Assembly: GCF_947500405.1 (NCBI RefSeq)
Contig: NZ_CANMRY010000003.1
Span: 1 to 64,000 of the forward strand
Direction of reading: 5' to 3'
DNA length: 64,000 nt
Source: an uncultured Maribacter sp.
GTDB lineage: Bacteria; Bacteroidota; Bacteroidia; Flavobacteriales; Flavobacteriaceae
Under the pieces are notes generated by a model. The model saw only the letters and a list, made by a program, of their open reading frames with translations, made no database searches and was not told the DNA's origin. Below, one piece after another: positions 15,140 to 25,452 of this stretch; position 1 is the first letter of the stretch; the number at the start of each line of letters is the position of its first letter. A program made the translations under genes and the position numbers.

Positions 15140-16129
15140 ATGTTTTTTATGAAGTATTTTTTTCTGTTTTTTTTAATTATTGTTATGCCTATAAACGCGC
15201 AAACTAAATCAACTTTAATTACACCGCCTTATTTACAAAAAGGTGACACTATTGCAATTTTAGCACCTGCAGGAATTATAAAAGCATATAAGAAACCAGC
15301 TATAGAAAATGCAAAAAGATTGGCAGAAAGTTGGGGATTAAAAGTTGTTTTTGGATCAAATTTATATAATCAGAATAATCATTTTGCGGGTACCGATGAG
15401 CAACGTTGTCAAGATTTTCAAGATGCACTAGATAATCCTAATATTAAAGCTATTTGGTGTGGAAGAGGTGGATATGGTTCTGTTAGAATTTTAGACAAGT
15501 TAGATTTTAGTAAATTTTTAAAGCAACCTAAATGGATTATTGGTTATTCTGACATTACAGCTTTTCATAGTCACTTGCATACTTTAGGAGTAGAAACATT
15601 ACATGCAATGTTAGGAAGTAGTATGCAAAATAAGGCCGAGGATATACCGCACACTATAGAGACTTTTAGAAAGGCATTATTTGGAGAGGTTTTAGAGTAT
15701 AAAATACCTTCTTCTAAATATAATAGAAATGGAAAAATTACAGGGAATTTAGTTGGTGGTAATATTGCAATTTTATCTTCTATGTTAGGGTCTCAAAGTC
15801 AAATTTCTACCAATCAAAAAATACTTTTTATTGAAGAAGTAGGAGAATATAAGTATAGTATTGATAGAATGCTACAAAGCCTTAAACGTGCTGGTTACTT
15901 TAAAAATGTAAAAGCTGTAGTTGTAGGTGGTATGACAAAGATTAGAAAAAACACCACTCCTTGGGGAACCTCAATAGAACAATTAATTTCTGATGTTGTA
16001 CCTAATAACATACCTATTTTATTTAATTTTCCAGCAGGCCATGAACTAGATAATAGGGCTTTACTTATGGGGAGAACAGCAGAAGTTACTATTGCAGATG
16101 AATTTTCAACAATTACTTTTGTTCCTTAA
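15140..16129 (+). CDS. ldcA: Muramoyltetrapeptide LD-carboxypeptidase (peptidase S66)
   Basis: This 329-residue protein has a signal peptide (MKYFFLFFLIIVMPINAQ; ATG at 15149 is an alternative start) and the S66 fold. Residues 45-55 hold GDTIAILAPAG. The GYSDIT motif is followed by the LLA-like region LHAMLGSS. The Ser/Glu/His sites are Ser in GYSD, Glu in IEEVGEYKYSIDRML, and His in PAGHELDN. It would trim the D-Ala from LD-tetrapeptides in cell-wall recycling, here in the periplasm. It sits between two IS3 relics, so it may have moved with them, but it is intact. Confidence 0.85.
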   Translation: MFFMKYFFLFFLIIVMPINAQTKSTLITPPYLQKGDTIAILAPAGIIKAYKKPAIENAKRLAESWGLKVVFGSNLYNQNNHFAGTDEQRCQDFQDALDNPNIKAIWCGRGGYGSVRILDKLDFSKFLKQPKWIIGYSDITAFHSHLHTLGVETLHAMLGSSMQNKAEDIPHTIETFRKALFGEVLEYKIPSSKYNRNGKITGNLVGGNIAILSSMLGSQSQISTNQKILFIEEVGEYKYSIDRMLQSLKRAGYFKNVKAVVVGGMTKIRKNTTPWGTSIEQLISDVVPNNIPILFNFPAGHELDNRALLMGRTAEVTIADEFSTITFVP

Positions 16130-16149
16130 AATTTTATATACCTAATTTT

Positions 16150-16545
16150 CTTCTTCGTAATTGATTCTCATTTTTAATAAATCAGGTTTAAAACCTCTTT
16201 TTTATACGTATTAATAGTGCTGCCTTTTTCAGCATAAACACTTAACCGTATTTCATGTATTGCTCTTTTTTTTGACCAATTGACCTCCTCAAGATTCTTG
16301 AGTCTTCGAAGTTCCAAGACCCTAACCACCGTATTTATTCTTCCAATTGTACGAAGTAGCTTTACTAATACCCATCTTTCGATAAACTTTGGATATTTGT
16401 CCCCGTCTCTACCTGTTTAATTATAAATACAATCTGCGAATACTTTGATTGTTTCATAGGCAAATAATCTATTTAAAGTTAAACATTTATTTGCCTTGTA
16501 TTCTCTACTTATAAACTGTTCTATTTAATAGAAGGAGGTCAAGTG
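16150..16545 (-). mobile_element. IS3-family orfA relic
   Basis: This region has no gene on the + strand. On the minus strand, in broken frames, it gives KQSKYSQIVFIIKQVETGTN, then SKVYRKMGISKATSYNW with NKYGG, the helix-turn-helix of IS3 OrfA, and after a shift ELRRLKNLEEVN. Frameshifts and a stop at the GG-x-G junction make it inactive. It is opposite in strand to the relic at 14607-15008 and covers the other half of an IS3 element, so the two are probably from different insertions. Confidence 0.65.
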
Positions 16546-16553
16546 TACGTAAT

Positions 16554-16898
16554 TTATTTTAGATTATTATTGCTCCATTCCATTATTCTAGTCAAATTCT
16601 CTTTTAATGATTTTCCTTTTTCTGTTAATCGGTATTCAACTTTGGGTGGAATTACTGGATATGCTTTTCTGTTTACTACTTTTAACTTTTCTAAGTCTTT
16701 TAATTGCTGTGATAACATTTTTTGACTAATTCCGTCTATTGCTTTATCTAATTCGTTAAAGCGCATCACTTTATTTAAGAGTAAAAGCCAAATTATTACA
16801 GGTTTCCATTTTCCTCCAATTTTCTCCATAAATATCGTAATTGGACATTCTTTTGCTTGTTGGTATTTTTTTTTAATTATTTTTTCTTCTGTTTTCAT
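16554..16898 (-). CDS. HxlR-family transcriptional regulator
   Basis: This 114-residue winged-helix protein has the HxlR signature: CPITIFMEKIGGKWKPVIIW (Cys at about residue 18, which is redox-sensing in several relatives), RFNELDKAIDGISQKMLSQQ, and PVIPPKVEYRLTEKGKSL. It is divergent from the SDR at 16997 with an inverted repeat between them that probably is the operator. GTG at 16910 would add four residues; ATG at 16898 is preferred. The usual role is to repress a neighbouring oxidoreductase until an electrophile modifies the Cys. Confidence 0.88.
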   Translation of the reverse strand: MKTEEKIIKKKYQQAKECPITIFMEKIGGKWKPVIIWLLLLNKVMRFNELDKAIDGISQKMLSQQLKDLEKLKVVNRKAYPVIPPKVEYRLTEKGKSLKENLTRIMEWSNNNLK

Positions 16899-16930
16899 AT
16901 TAGAATACACTTTTCCGACTCATTAGTTAG

Positions 16931-16953
16931 TTACTTACCAAAAAGTAAGTACT
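16931..16953. promoter_or_regulatory. Probable HxlR operator
   Basis: ACTTAC (16933-16938) and GTAAGT (16945-16950) form an inverted repeat around CAAAAA, between the divergent HxlR and SDR genes. DUF24/HxlR regulators such as YodB bind TACT-x-AGTA palindromes of similar form, so this is a plausible binding site. Confidence 0.6.
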
Positions 16954-16996
16954 TGTCAAATATAAAGTTATTTGTCAAATTTGCGTAAAAAAGTAA

Positions 16997-17734
16997 ATGG
17001 AAACTAAAATAATTTTAATTACTGGAGGGACTACAGGAATTGGTTTTACTTGTGCTAAATATCTTTTAAACTTAAAATACCAAGTAATAATTACTGGAAG
17101 AGTTAAAAAAAATTTAGATAGTGCGGTTTCTGAATTAGGAAATAATTCCATCGGATTTTTATCTGATACATCTTCTTTGAAGGATATTGATGAATTAGTT
17201 TTAAAAGTTAAAAATTTATTTGGAAAAATTGATGGACTATTTGTAAATGCTGGCATTTTTAAAGCATCTAATTTTGAAGAAACTTCGGAAGAGCTGTTTA
17301 ATGAAACTATGAACATTAATTTTAAGGGTGCTTTTTTTACGGTTCAAAAATTTGTTCCGATTTTAAAAAATCCATCAAGTATTTTGTTAAATACTTCTAT
17401 TGTGGTTTTTAAAGCATTTGCAGATACAAGTGTTTATACAGCAAGTAAAGCTGCTTTAGAAAGTATTTCAAAAGTTTTAAATATAGAACTTGCGAGTAAA
17501 GGTATAAGGGTAAACATTGTAAGTCCTGGTGTTACAGAAAGTCCAATTCAAAAAAAGTCAGGAATGAGTGATGAAGCTATTAACAATCTTTTAGAGCATT
17601 TTTCAGCCACTTCTCCTATTGGTAGAATTGTCCAGCCAACTGATATTGCTCCAATTGTAGAATTTTTACTATCAGACAAATCTCAAGTTTTAAGAAACGA
17701 AAAAATTATTATAGATGGTGGAACAACACTTTGA
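16997..17734 (+). CDS. Short-chain dehydrogenase/reductase
   Basis: This 245-residue SDR has the NAD(P)-binding loop TGGTTGIGFTCAKYL (residues 8-22), FVNAGIFKASNFEE, the catalytic Ser in LLNTSIVV and Tyr-x3-Lys in VYTASKAAL, then VSPGVTESPI. The substrate is unknown. It starts 98 bases from the divergent HxlR gene, a common regulator/oxidoreductase pair. The first residues METKIILITGG fit the fold. Confidence 0.85.
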   Translation: METKIILITGGTTGIGFTCAKYLLNLKYQVIITGRVKKNLDSAVSELGNNSIGFLSDTSSLKDIDELVLKVKNLFGKIDGLFVNAGIFKASNFEETSEELFNETMNINFKGAFFTVQKFVPILKNPSSILLNTSIVVFKAFADTSVYTASKAALESISKVLNIELASKGIRVNIVSPGVTESPIQKKSGMSDEAINNLLEHFSATSPIGRIVQPTDIAPIVEFLLSDKSQVLRNEKIIIDGGTTL

Positions 17735-17778
17735 TTTTATTTTATAAATAGCGCTTCAGGTTTGTTTGTTTAATTATT

Positions 17779-18717
17779 TTAATCTAAAACTTGCGGTAAA
17801 AATACTTCTGCCATCATACATCTAGCACTTCCTCCTCCACATGTTTCTATTGTTTTTAAAGAACTATGAAGAATCTCACAATATTTCTCTATACTATTTA
17901 TTTGCGCACTATTTAAAGAGTTATAAGCAGCAGAACTCATAACTAAATACCTTTTATCATTTGCACCTAAAACTTGGAGCATGTTACCTGCAAAATGGTG
18001 TATTTGTTCTTCTGAAATTACAACTAGTTCTTTATCATTTTCTTTTAAATGTTTTACAACATTCTTAAGCTCTTTTTTATCATCAATAGAATCTAAACAA
18101 ATAACAGCAAAATCTTCTGCTAAACACATCATTACATTAGTATGGTATATAAGCATACGTTTATCTCCTACAGATTGATAGGCGTTAAAAATAACCGGTA
18201 AATAGTCAAAATCTTCACAAAACTCAATAATAAGTTCTTCGTTCGCTCTATCAGACAAAGCACAATACGCTTTTTTATTTACACGGTCTAAAAGCAAACT
18301 ACCAGTACCTTCTAAAAAAAGATTATCTTCTTCTGCCGAAGTATAATCCATCACATTTTCTATAATAAACCCTTGTTCCTCTAAAGTGTTTAAAATATCT
18401 TCTCTTCTTTCATTTCGCCTATTTTCTGCAAACATAGGGTACAAACCTACCGTACCATTAGAGTGAAAAGAAATCCAATTGTTAGGAAAAATAGAATCCG
18501 GTGTATCTGGAGTTTTTGTATCCTCTACAACTATAACATTTACCCCTTTAGCTCTTAAAATTTCTACTAAGGCATCAAATTCCTTTTGAGCATTTTTAAT
18601 AACAGTTTTGTTATCAAGATTTATATCTTCTTGAAAGTAATTATTCACCGCCGTCTGTTCGTTCTTACGAAAGTTAACTGGGCGAATCATTAGTATTGTG
18701 TTTGATATTTGCATCAT
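17779..18717 (-). CDS. ctlX: Citrulline-utilisation hydrolase CtlX
   Basis: This 312-residue guanidine-group hydrolase superfamily protein has the CtlX opening RPVNFRKNEQTAVNNYFQ, PDSIFPNNWISFHSNG, LEGTGSLLLDR with an acidic pocket residue, YHTNVMMCL with the catalytic His, and the nucleophile Cys near the end (GGGSARCMMAEVFLP). In Flavobacteria CtlX hydrolyses citrulline-type substrates. It begins directly after the stop of the amidinotransferase-like gene, so the two are co-transcribed and may act on related guanidino compounds. Confidence 0.85.
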   Translation of the reverse strand: MMQISNTILMIRPVNFRKNEQTAVNNYFQEDINLDNKTVIKNAQKEFDALVEILRAKGVNVIVVEDTKTPDTPDSIFPNNWISFHSNGTVGLYPMFAENRRNERREDILNTLEEQGFIIENVMDYTSAEEDNLFLEGTGSLLLDRVNKKAYCALSDRANEELIIEFCEDFDYLPVIFNAYQSVGDKRMLIYHTNVMMCLAEDFAVICLDSIDDKKELKNVVKHLKENDKELVVISEEQIHHFAGNMLQVLGANDKRYLVMSSAAYNSLNSAQINSIEKYCEILHSSLKTIETCGGGSARCMMAEVFLPQVLD

Positions 18718-19629
18718 TTATTCTCGTATTAGTGGTAATGTACTACAACGCAACAAACCTTCTTGTTTAGAAATTTCGGAATACGTTATTTCTTCTACTA
18801 TAAAACCCTGTTCTTTTAGCCAAGTATTTAATCTTACAAAACTTTTTTCTGAAACTATAACTTCTGGTGATATAGAAAAAACATTACTAAACATTTGATA
18901 CATTTCATCTGCAGTAATTTCAAAAATATTTTCTTCACCAAAAAAATCTACCAACCATTGGTACTCTTCTTCTACTAAAAATCCATTTTTATGTAAAATT
19001 GCTTTTCCATTACCAATTGGCTGAAAACAACAATCCAAATGTAATGCATTTTCTTTCGCATTTTTAGATTTTCGTAACTCAAAAGATTTTATAGTTTTCT
19101 CTGGAAATTGTTGCGTAATAAAATCTACAGCAGCCTTGTTTGTTCTAGCTGTAATATGCTCTGAATAATCTTGTGCAGTGTAGGTTCCAATAAAAATATA
19201 ATCTTTCCAAGGCATAACATCGCCACCCTCTACGTGTACTTCCTCTGGCGGTCTTATAATACTCTCTTCTGGTATTTTATCTAATACATGAAGTATTGCA
19301 TCAATTTCTTTTTCCCTATCTGGTAAAATATTTGCTAAAATTAATTTACTTCCTATTACAAATGCTATATCTCTAGAAAAAATTTGATTACAATCTTTAA
19401 GAACTTCTGGTCTATATACTATAACATTATGCTTTTTAAAAACTGCTGCAAAACCCTCCATTTCTAGAATCATATCTTTTTCTACAGGATACGTTCCTGC
19501 TAAAATATGCTCTAATGATTTAGGATCATAAGCCTCTTCAGGCTTTGGCGTTGGCCCACAACTTTCCGCAGTACCTAGTACTACTGCCTTTAAGACAGAT
19601 GTTTCATCTGTAACATTTAAATGCAACAT
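18718..19629 (-). CDS. Arginine deiminase/dimethylargininase-fold enzyme
   Basis: About 303 residues of the guanidino-modifying (amidinotransferase/DDAH) fold: LKAVVLGTAES near the start, FSRDIAFVIGSKLI, VEGGDVMPWKD with the substrate Asp, HLDCCFQPIG with the catalytic His, and a terminal Cys in GLLRCSTLPLIRE. It could deiminate arginine or methylated arginine; family members differ. I use ATG at 19629 because a -7 box at 19645-19652 lies inside the longer reading frame. ctlX follows without a gap. Confidence 0.8.
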   Translation of the reverse strand: MLHLNVTDETSVLKAVVLGTAESCGPTPKPEEAYDPKSLEHILAGTYPVEKDMILEMEGFAAVFKKHNVIVYRPEVLKDCNQIFSRDIAFVIGSKLILANILPDREKEIDAILHVLDKIPEESIIRPPEEVHVEGGDVMPWKDYIFIGTYTAQDYSEHITARTNKAAVDFITQQFPEKTIKSFELRKSKNAKENALHLDCCFQPIGNGKAILHKNGFLVEEEYQWLVDFFGEENIFEITADEMYQMFSNVFSISPEVIVSEKSFVRLNTWLKEQGFIVEEITYSEISKQEGLLRCSTLPLIRE

Positions 19630-19644
19630 ATAAAAAATTTGAAA

Positions 19645-19652
19645 CAAATATA
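19645..19652 (-). promoter_or_regulatory. -7 box for the amidinotransferase/ctlX operon
   Basis: On the minus strand this reads TATATTTG, a full match to TAnnTTTG, 15 bases before the chosen ATG. The -33 position is TTTT rather than TTTG. Confidence 0.5.
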
Positions 19653-19670
19653 GAATTACTTTTTTACTAA

Positions 19671-19700
19671 AAAAAAGCCCTTTTTTAAAAAAAGGGCTTT
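19671..19700 (-). terminator. Terminator after gltA
   Basis: AAAGCCC and GGGCTTT form the stem (with T6/A7 extending it). On the minus strand it is followed by TTTTTTTTAG. It ends gltA transcription just before the amidinotransferase promoter. Confidence 0.8.
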
Positions 19701-19723
19701 AGAATATTAAAAAAATGATAATC

Positions 19724-21013
19724 TTATTTTCTGTCGTCAAGTTTCTTAAATGGTCTAAGATTTTCTCCAGTATAAACTTGTCTTGGTCTACCAATTGGTT
19801 CTCCATTTAAACGCATTTCTCTCCACTGAGCAATCCATCCTGGCAATCTGCCTAAAGCAAACATTACTGTAAACATTTCTGTAGGAATTCCTAGCGCTCT
19901 GTATATAATACCAGAATAAAAATCAACATTAGGATACAGCTTTCTATCTACAAAATAAGGGTCTTCTAATGCTTCTTTTTCTAATCCCTTAGCAATTTCT
20001 AGAATTGGATCGTTAATACCCAAATCTGCAAGAACTTCATCTGCAGCGACTTTAATTATCTTAGCTCTTGGATCAAAGTTTTTATACACTCTATGTCCAA
20101 AGCCCATTAATCTAAATGGATCACTTTTATCTTTGGCTTTTGCCATATACTTTTTAGTATCTCCCCCATCTGCCTCTATTGCTTCTAACATTTCTAAAAC
20201 AGCTTGGTTAGCACCGCCATGTAAAGGACCCCATAAAGCAGAAATACCTGCTGATAAAGAAGCAAATAATCCGGCATGTGATGAACCTACAATACGCACA
20301 GTAGATGTTGAACAATTTTGCTCATGGTCTGCATGTAATATTAATAGTTTATCTAATGCATCAATTATAATAGGATTTTTTACATAATCTTGTGTAGGCT
20401 TTTTAAACATCATTTTATGTATATTCTCTACATAACCTAATGCATCATCTCCATAATCAAGAGGTAATCCTTTTTTCTTACGCATTGTCCATGCTACCAA
20501 AACTGGAAACTTTGCTAATATTCTAACAATGGCGTGATACATTTCCTTTTCCGAGCTAACATTTACAGAGCTAGGGTTAAATGCAATTAGCGCACTTGTT
20601 AAAGAGGATAATACCCCCATCGGATGTGCAGATTTTGGAAAACCATGAAGAATTTTCTTCATCTCCTCATCTATATGTGACTCTTCTTTTATGTCTTCAT
20701 GAAAATTCTTTAACTGCTCAGAGTTTGGCAATTCTCCAAAAATTAATAAATAAGCAACTTCTAAAAAATCAGCTTTTTCTGCTAATTCTTCAATAGAGTA
20801 ACCTCTATACCTTAAAACTCCTTTTTCACCATCTAAAAATGTAATGGCACTTTCACAAGAACCTGTATTTTTATACCCTGGATCTATAGTTATTAGACCC
20901 TTAGATGCTGAACGCAAAGATTTAATATCTATAGCTAATTCTTCTTCTGTTCCTTTTATTACAGGAAACTCATATTTTTCTCCGTTATACTCTAAAATTG
21001 CTTTATCCGACAT
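19724..21013 (-). CDS. gltA: Citrate synthase
   Basis: This 429-residue type II citrate synthase joins oxaloacetate and acetyl-CoA in the TCA cycle. The large domain is intact and holds HADHEQNCSTST (227-238), GPLHGGANQAVLEML (262-276, catalytic His265) and FGHRVYKNFDPRA (305-317, His307), with a C-terminal RPRQVYTGENLRPF. The N-terminal region (1-50) with YNGEKYEFPVIKGTE is typical of the Gram-negative hexameric form. It is preceded by a GT5 gene and followed by a terminator. Confidence 0.97.
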   Translation of the reverse strand: MSDKAILEYNGEKYEFPVIKGTEEELAIDIKSLRSASKGLITIDPGYKNTGSCESAITFLDGEKGVLRYRGYSIEELAEKADFLEVAYLLIFGELPNSEQLKNFHEDIKEESHIDEEMKKILHGFPKSAHPMGVLSSLTSALIAFNPSSVNVSSEKEMYHAIVRILAKFPVLVAWTMRKKKGLPLDYGDDALGYVENIHKMMFKKPTQDYVKNPIIIDALDKLLILHADHEQNCSTSTVRIVGSSHAGLFASLSAGISALWGPLHGGANQAVLEMLEAIEADGGDTKKYMAKAKDKSDPFRLMGFGHRVYKNFDPRAKIIKVAADEVLADLGINDPILEIAKGLEKEALEDPYFVDRKLYPNVDFYSGIIYRALGIPTEMFTVMFALGRLPGWIAQWREMRLNGEPIGRPRQVYTGENLRPFKKLDDRK

Positions 21014-21155
21014 GAATTTATTTACTTAATTTTCGTGGTTCGTAAAACTACAAAAAACCTTGGGTTTTAGCAATATAAAAGCGCAACAAAACTAGTCACT
21101 ATATCGTTTTAGCTTTAGTACAAATTAAAAGAATTTTAAAAATATAGGTGGTTTA

Positions 21156-22697
21156 TTATTGATTTATAGAATAGAGTAATTTATAATATTCATCTACAGA
21201 TTTCTCCCATGTAAAACGCATTTTTTTTGCATTATCCTGAATTTTTTTCCACTTTACGTTTTCTTTAAAATAAATGTTTAATGCAAGATCAAAAACCTCT
21301 AACATATTCTTTATTTTTTCTTCGTAAGTAGTTCCATCAAAACTAAAACCTGTTTTTAAATGCGATACTGTATCTTTTAACCCTCCTGTGTAATGTACTA
21401 AACATGGGTTTCCATTTCTCATAGCAAGCATTTGACTTATTCCACAGGGCTCAAACAAACTAGGCATAAAATATAAATCAGATTCTAAATAAATAGCATC
21501 TATAACATCTTCAGATTGGCCATTTATAAAAATAAAATTCTCATGCTCGTAACTTATCTTTCTAAATAATTCTTCATAGTCTGGAGCCCCTGTTCCTAAC
21601 AAAATAAAAGCACCGTTTATTTTCTTAAGCTTTTTTAAAATTTCAACAAACGCATTAGGCGATCTCTTAAAAAAATAAAACTTTTGTTCTGTTAAACGAG
21701 CTACACTAGAGCAAATAAACTCTGGAGGCTCAACTAAATACTTTGCTACTTTTTCTCCAGTATGTGCTAAAAAATCTGCTTTATATTTTTTAGATTCTTC
21801 TTGAAGCCACTTAAAAATAGCATTAATTGTTATTAAATATATTTTACCTTTTTCTGCTGTTCTAATATTTTTGTAATTAGAACCATTAAGAATTCCTACT
21901 AGTCTACCTTCATTATCTGCTTTTTGTAAATCTTCTTCCAAACCTTCACCACCAATAAACTCTGGAGGGTTACTTGCATTTAAAATATCTTCTTTATAAG
22001 AAGGGGATACAGTATGTACAGCATCAGCATAACGAATGCCCACTGCCATTAAGTTTATACAATCTGAATAACGGTAATCTTTTAAACTTTCCGTATCATA
22101 AGGGATATCTGGAAACCAATTTTTTACGGAAGAATAATTATCTTCAAAAGGTCTTATTCCTTGTATAGCAAGATTGTGAATACTATAAACAAATCGAGCT
22201 TTTTCTAAAACCCTATAACCTCCATGAAACTTCTTTAAAAACAATAAAAGACTTGTATGCCAATCATGCATGTGAACTATATCTATTTTCCCAAATGCTT
22301 CATTTTTTATTGCTTCTGCAACTGCCGTACAAAATATAAAATACTTAATAGCATCTGTATAAAAAGGTTCTGTGGGATCATTATGATAGATATGGGCTAT
22401 ATCTCCAGCTTCAATTTCTGGATGATGGATAACATAATAATGAATATTGTCAAAATTTTTCTTAGGTTTTACTTCATACAATTCTGCAATGTATGTTGTA
22501 CTTCGTAAGTTAAAAGTTAACGTAGTTTTTAAAGTACCTTCTTGGTGTAATCTACCATAAGAAGGAACAACTACGTGGGCTTTATCCCCTCGAGATGCAA
22601 TTTGACGCGGTACATCTCTGACTACATCACCCATCCCACCAGCTTTACAATTATATAATGCATCATTCTCTGCTGCGACAAAAAGAAAATTATTCAT
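21156..22697 (-). CDS. GT5 glycogen/starch synthase-like glycosyltransferase
   Basis: This 513-residue protein has a GT5-type N-terminal domain (FLFVAAENDALYNCKAGGMGDVVRDVPRQIA; in GlgA the signature is KxGGLADVxGxLP). It has a central HMHDWHTSLLLFLKKFHGGYR motif and a C-terminal domain with LARLTEQKFYFF-type text, EPCGISQMLAMRNGNPCLVHYTGGLKDTV. That motif is the nucleotide-sugar-binding loop. It probably extends glucan chains from ADP- or UDP-glucose, but the altered N-terminal loop leaves the donor open. It is between gltA and eno. Confidence 0.75.
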   Translation of the reverse strand: MNNFLFVAAENDALYNCKAGGMGDVVRDVPRQIASRGDKAHVVVPSYGRLHQEGTLKTTLTFNLRSTTYIAELYEVKPKKNFDNIHYYVIHHPEIEAGDIAHIYHNDPTEPFYTDAIKYFIFCTAVAEAIKNEAFGKIDIVHMHDWHTSLLLFLKKFHGGYRVLEKARFVYSIHNLAIQGIRPFEDNYSSVKNWFPDIPYDTESLKDYRYSDCINLMAVGIRYADAVHTVSPSYKEDILNASNPPEFIGGEGLEEDLQKADNEGRLVGILNGSNYKNIRTAEKGKIYLITINAIFKWLQEESKKYKADFLAHTGEKVAKYLVEPPEFICSSVARLTEQKFYFFKRSPNAFVEILKKLKKINGAFILLGTGAPDYEELFRKISYEHENFIFINGQSEDVIDAIYLESDLYFMPSLFEPCGISQMLAMRNGNPCLVHYTGGLKDTVSHLKTGFSFDGTTYEEKIKNMLEVFDLALNIYFKENVKWKKIQDNAKKMRFTWEKSVDEYYKLLYSINQ

Positions 22698-22770
22698 AGT
22701 ATTATTAAAAATAAGGTTACAAAAAATGACATATAAAAGATAGACAATCTTATGAAAGCAACCAAAAAAA

Positions 22771-22805
22771 AAGCCTCTCTAAAACATTAGAGAGACTTTT
22801 TTTTA
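22771..22805 (-). terminator. Terminator after eno
   Basis: On the minus strand AGTCTCTCTAATG and CATT...AGAGAGGCT give a stem of 7-9 pairs around a short loop, followed by TTTTTTTTTGG. It separates eno from the GT5 gene. Confidence 0.75.
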
Positions 22806-22820
22806 TTTAGCATATTAAAA

Positions 22821-24152
<1,332 letters not shown>

Positions 24153-24160
24153 TCAAAATA

Positions 24161-24168
24161 CAAAGATA
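24161..24168 (-). promoter_or_regulatory. -7 box for eno
   Basis: TATCTTTG on the minus strand fits TAnnTTTG, 47 bases upstream of the eno start. The -33 position has no TTTG. Confidence 0.4.
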
Positions 24169-24251
24169 CAAAACCCTATTTTTTTTGGTTTATTTTAATT
24201 CTGATATTAGTAAAAAAATAACGATTATTTAAACTATATATCTCTTATTTG

Positions 24252-25355
24252 TTATTTCTTAATCATTTCAAAGAAATCATCAAAAAGGTAGTCAGAATCA
24301 TGGGGTCCTGGACTAGCTTCTGGATGATATTGTACAGAAAAAACTTGCTTGTTTTTTATTCTAATTCCAGCAACTGTTTTATCATTTAAATGTTCGTGTG
24401 TAATTTCTAAATTACTATTTGCCTCAGTCTCTTCTCTATTAATAGCAAAACCATGATTTTGAGAGGTTATTTCTCCCTTACCAGTAACAAGATTTAAAAC
24501 TGGGTGGTTTATTCCTCTATGACCATTATGCATTTTGTAGGTAGAAACTCCATTTGCAAGTGCAATTACTTGATGTCCTAAACATATACCAAATAAAGGT
24601 TTACCACTATCTATTAATCCTTTAGTCGTTTCAATCGCTTCTACTAAAGGCTCTGGATCACCAGGTCCGTTAGAAATAAAATAACCATCTGGATTCCATG
24701 CTGCCATATCAGAAAAACTAGTATTGTATGGGAATACTTTTATATAAGCATCTCTTTTTGCTAAATTTCTAAGTATATTTTTTTTAATTCCAATATCTAA
24801 AGCTGATATTTTATACTTAGCATTCTCGTTGCCATAAAAGTAAGGTTCCTTAGTAGATACTTTAGAAGAAAGTTCTAGACCTTTCATACTAGGTTGTTTT
24901 GCTAACTGCTCTTTTATAGACTCTAAATTACTAACATCTGTAGTAATTACAGCATTCATAGCACCATTATCTCTAATATAACTAACTAATGCTCTTGTAT
25001 CTACATCGGATATTGCAAAAAGATTATTATCTCCTAAAAAATCTTCTAAACTTTTATCAGCAAGGTCTCTAGAATATTCATAACTAAAATTTTTACATAT
25101 TAGTCCAGATATTTTAACAGAATCGGATTCTATCTCATCTTCGTTTGTACCATAATTACCAATATGAGCATTGGTAGTTACCATTAACTGACCAAAATAG
25201 GATGGATCTGTAAATATTTCTTGATAACCAGTCATTCCAGTATTAAAACAAACTTCTCCAAATGAAGTTCCTTCTAAATTTCCTACAGATTTCCCGTGAA
25301 ACATGGTACCATCTGCCAATAATACTATTGCTTTTTTCTTTGTTTGATATTTCAT
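24252..25355 (-). CDS. carA: Carbamoyl-phosphate synthase small subunit
   Basis: This 367-residue glutaminase subunit supplies ammonia for carbamoyl phosphate (pyrimidine and arginine synthesis). The N-terminal CPSase domain starts KAIVLLADGTMFHGKSVG with FTDPSYFGQ. The class I amidotransferase domain has SNGPGDPEPL, the nucleophile Cys in LFGICLGHQV, NGHRGINHPV, and the His-Glu pair in VQYHPEASPGPHDS. carB is not adjacent. It lies 97 bases beyond rplQ and after its terminator, so it has its own promoter, which I could not identify. Confidence 0.96.
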   Translation of the reverse strand: MKYQTKKKAIVLLADGTMFHGKSVGNLEGTSFGEVCFNTGMTGYQEIFTDPSYFGQLMVTTNAHIGNYGTNEDEIESDSVKISGLICKNFSYEYSRDLADKSLEDFLGDNNLFAISDVDTRALVSYIRDNGAMNAVITTDVSNLESIKEQLAKQPSMKGLELSSKVSTKEPYFYGNENAKYKISALDIGIKKNILRNLAKRDAYIKVFPYNTSFSDMAAWNPDGYFISNGPGDPEPLVEAIETTKGLIDSGKPLFGICLGHQVIALANGVSTYKMHNGHRGINHPVLNLVTGKGEITSQNHGFAINREETEANSNLEITHEHLNDKTVAGIRIKNKQVFSVQYHPEASPGPHDSDYLFDDFFEMIKK

Positions 25356-25392
25356 AAACTTAAATATGAATTTTAATATAATATAAAAACAT

Positions 25393-25425
25393 AAAAAAAA
25401 GGATAAGTTATAAATAACTTATCCT
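25393..25425 (-). terminator. Terminator after the rplC-rplQ operon
   Basis: AAGGATAAGTTA (25399-25410) and TAACTTATCCTT (25414-25425) form a perfect 12-bp stem with a 3-base loop. On the minus strand it is followed by TTTTTTATG. Confidence 0.85.
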
Positions 25426-25452
25426 TTCATAAAAAATATTTCTTTAAACATA

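Noticed and set aside
16543..16725. Open frame on the + strand opposite the HxlR gene
   Set aside because: It is antisense to a regulator with clear HxlR motifs and begins in the IS relic.
22257..22508. Small Cys-rich open frame antisense to the GT5 gene
   Set aside because: It falls entirely within the conserved GT5 N-terminal domain on the other strand and has no start context.
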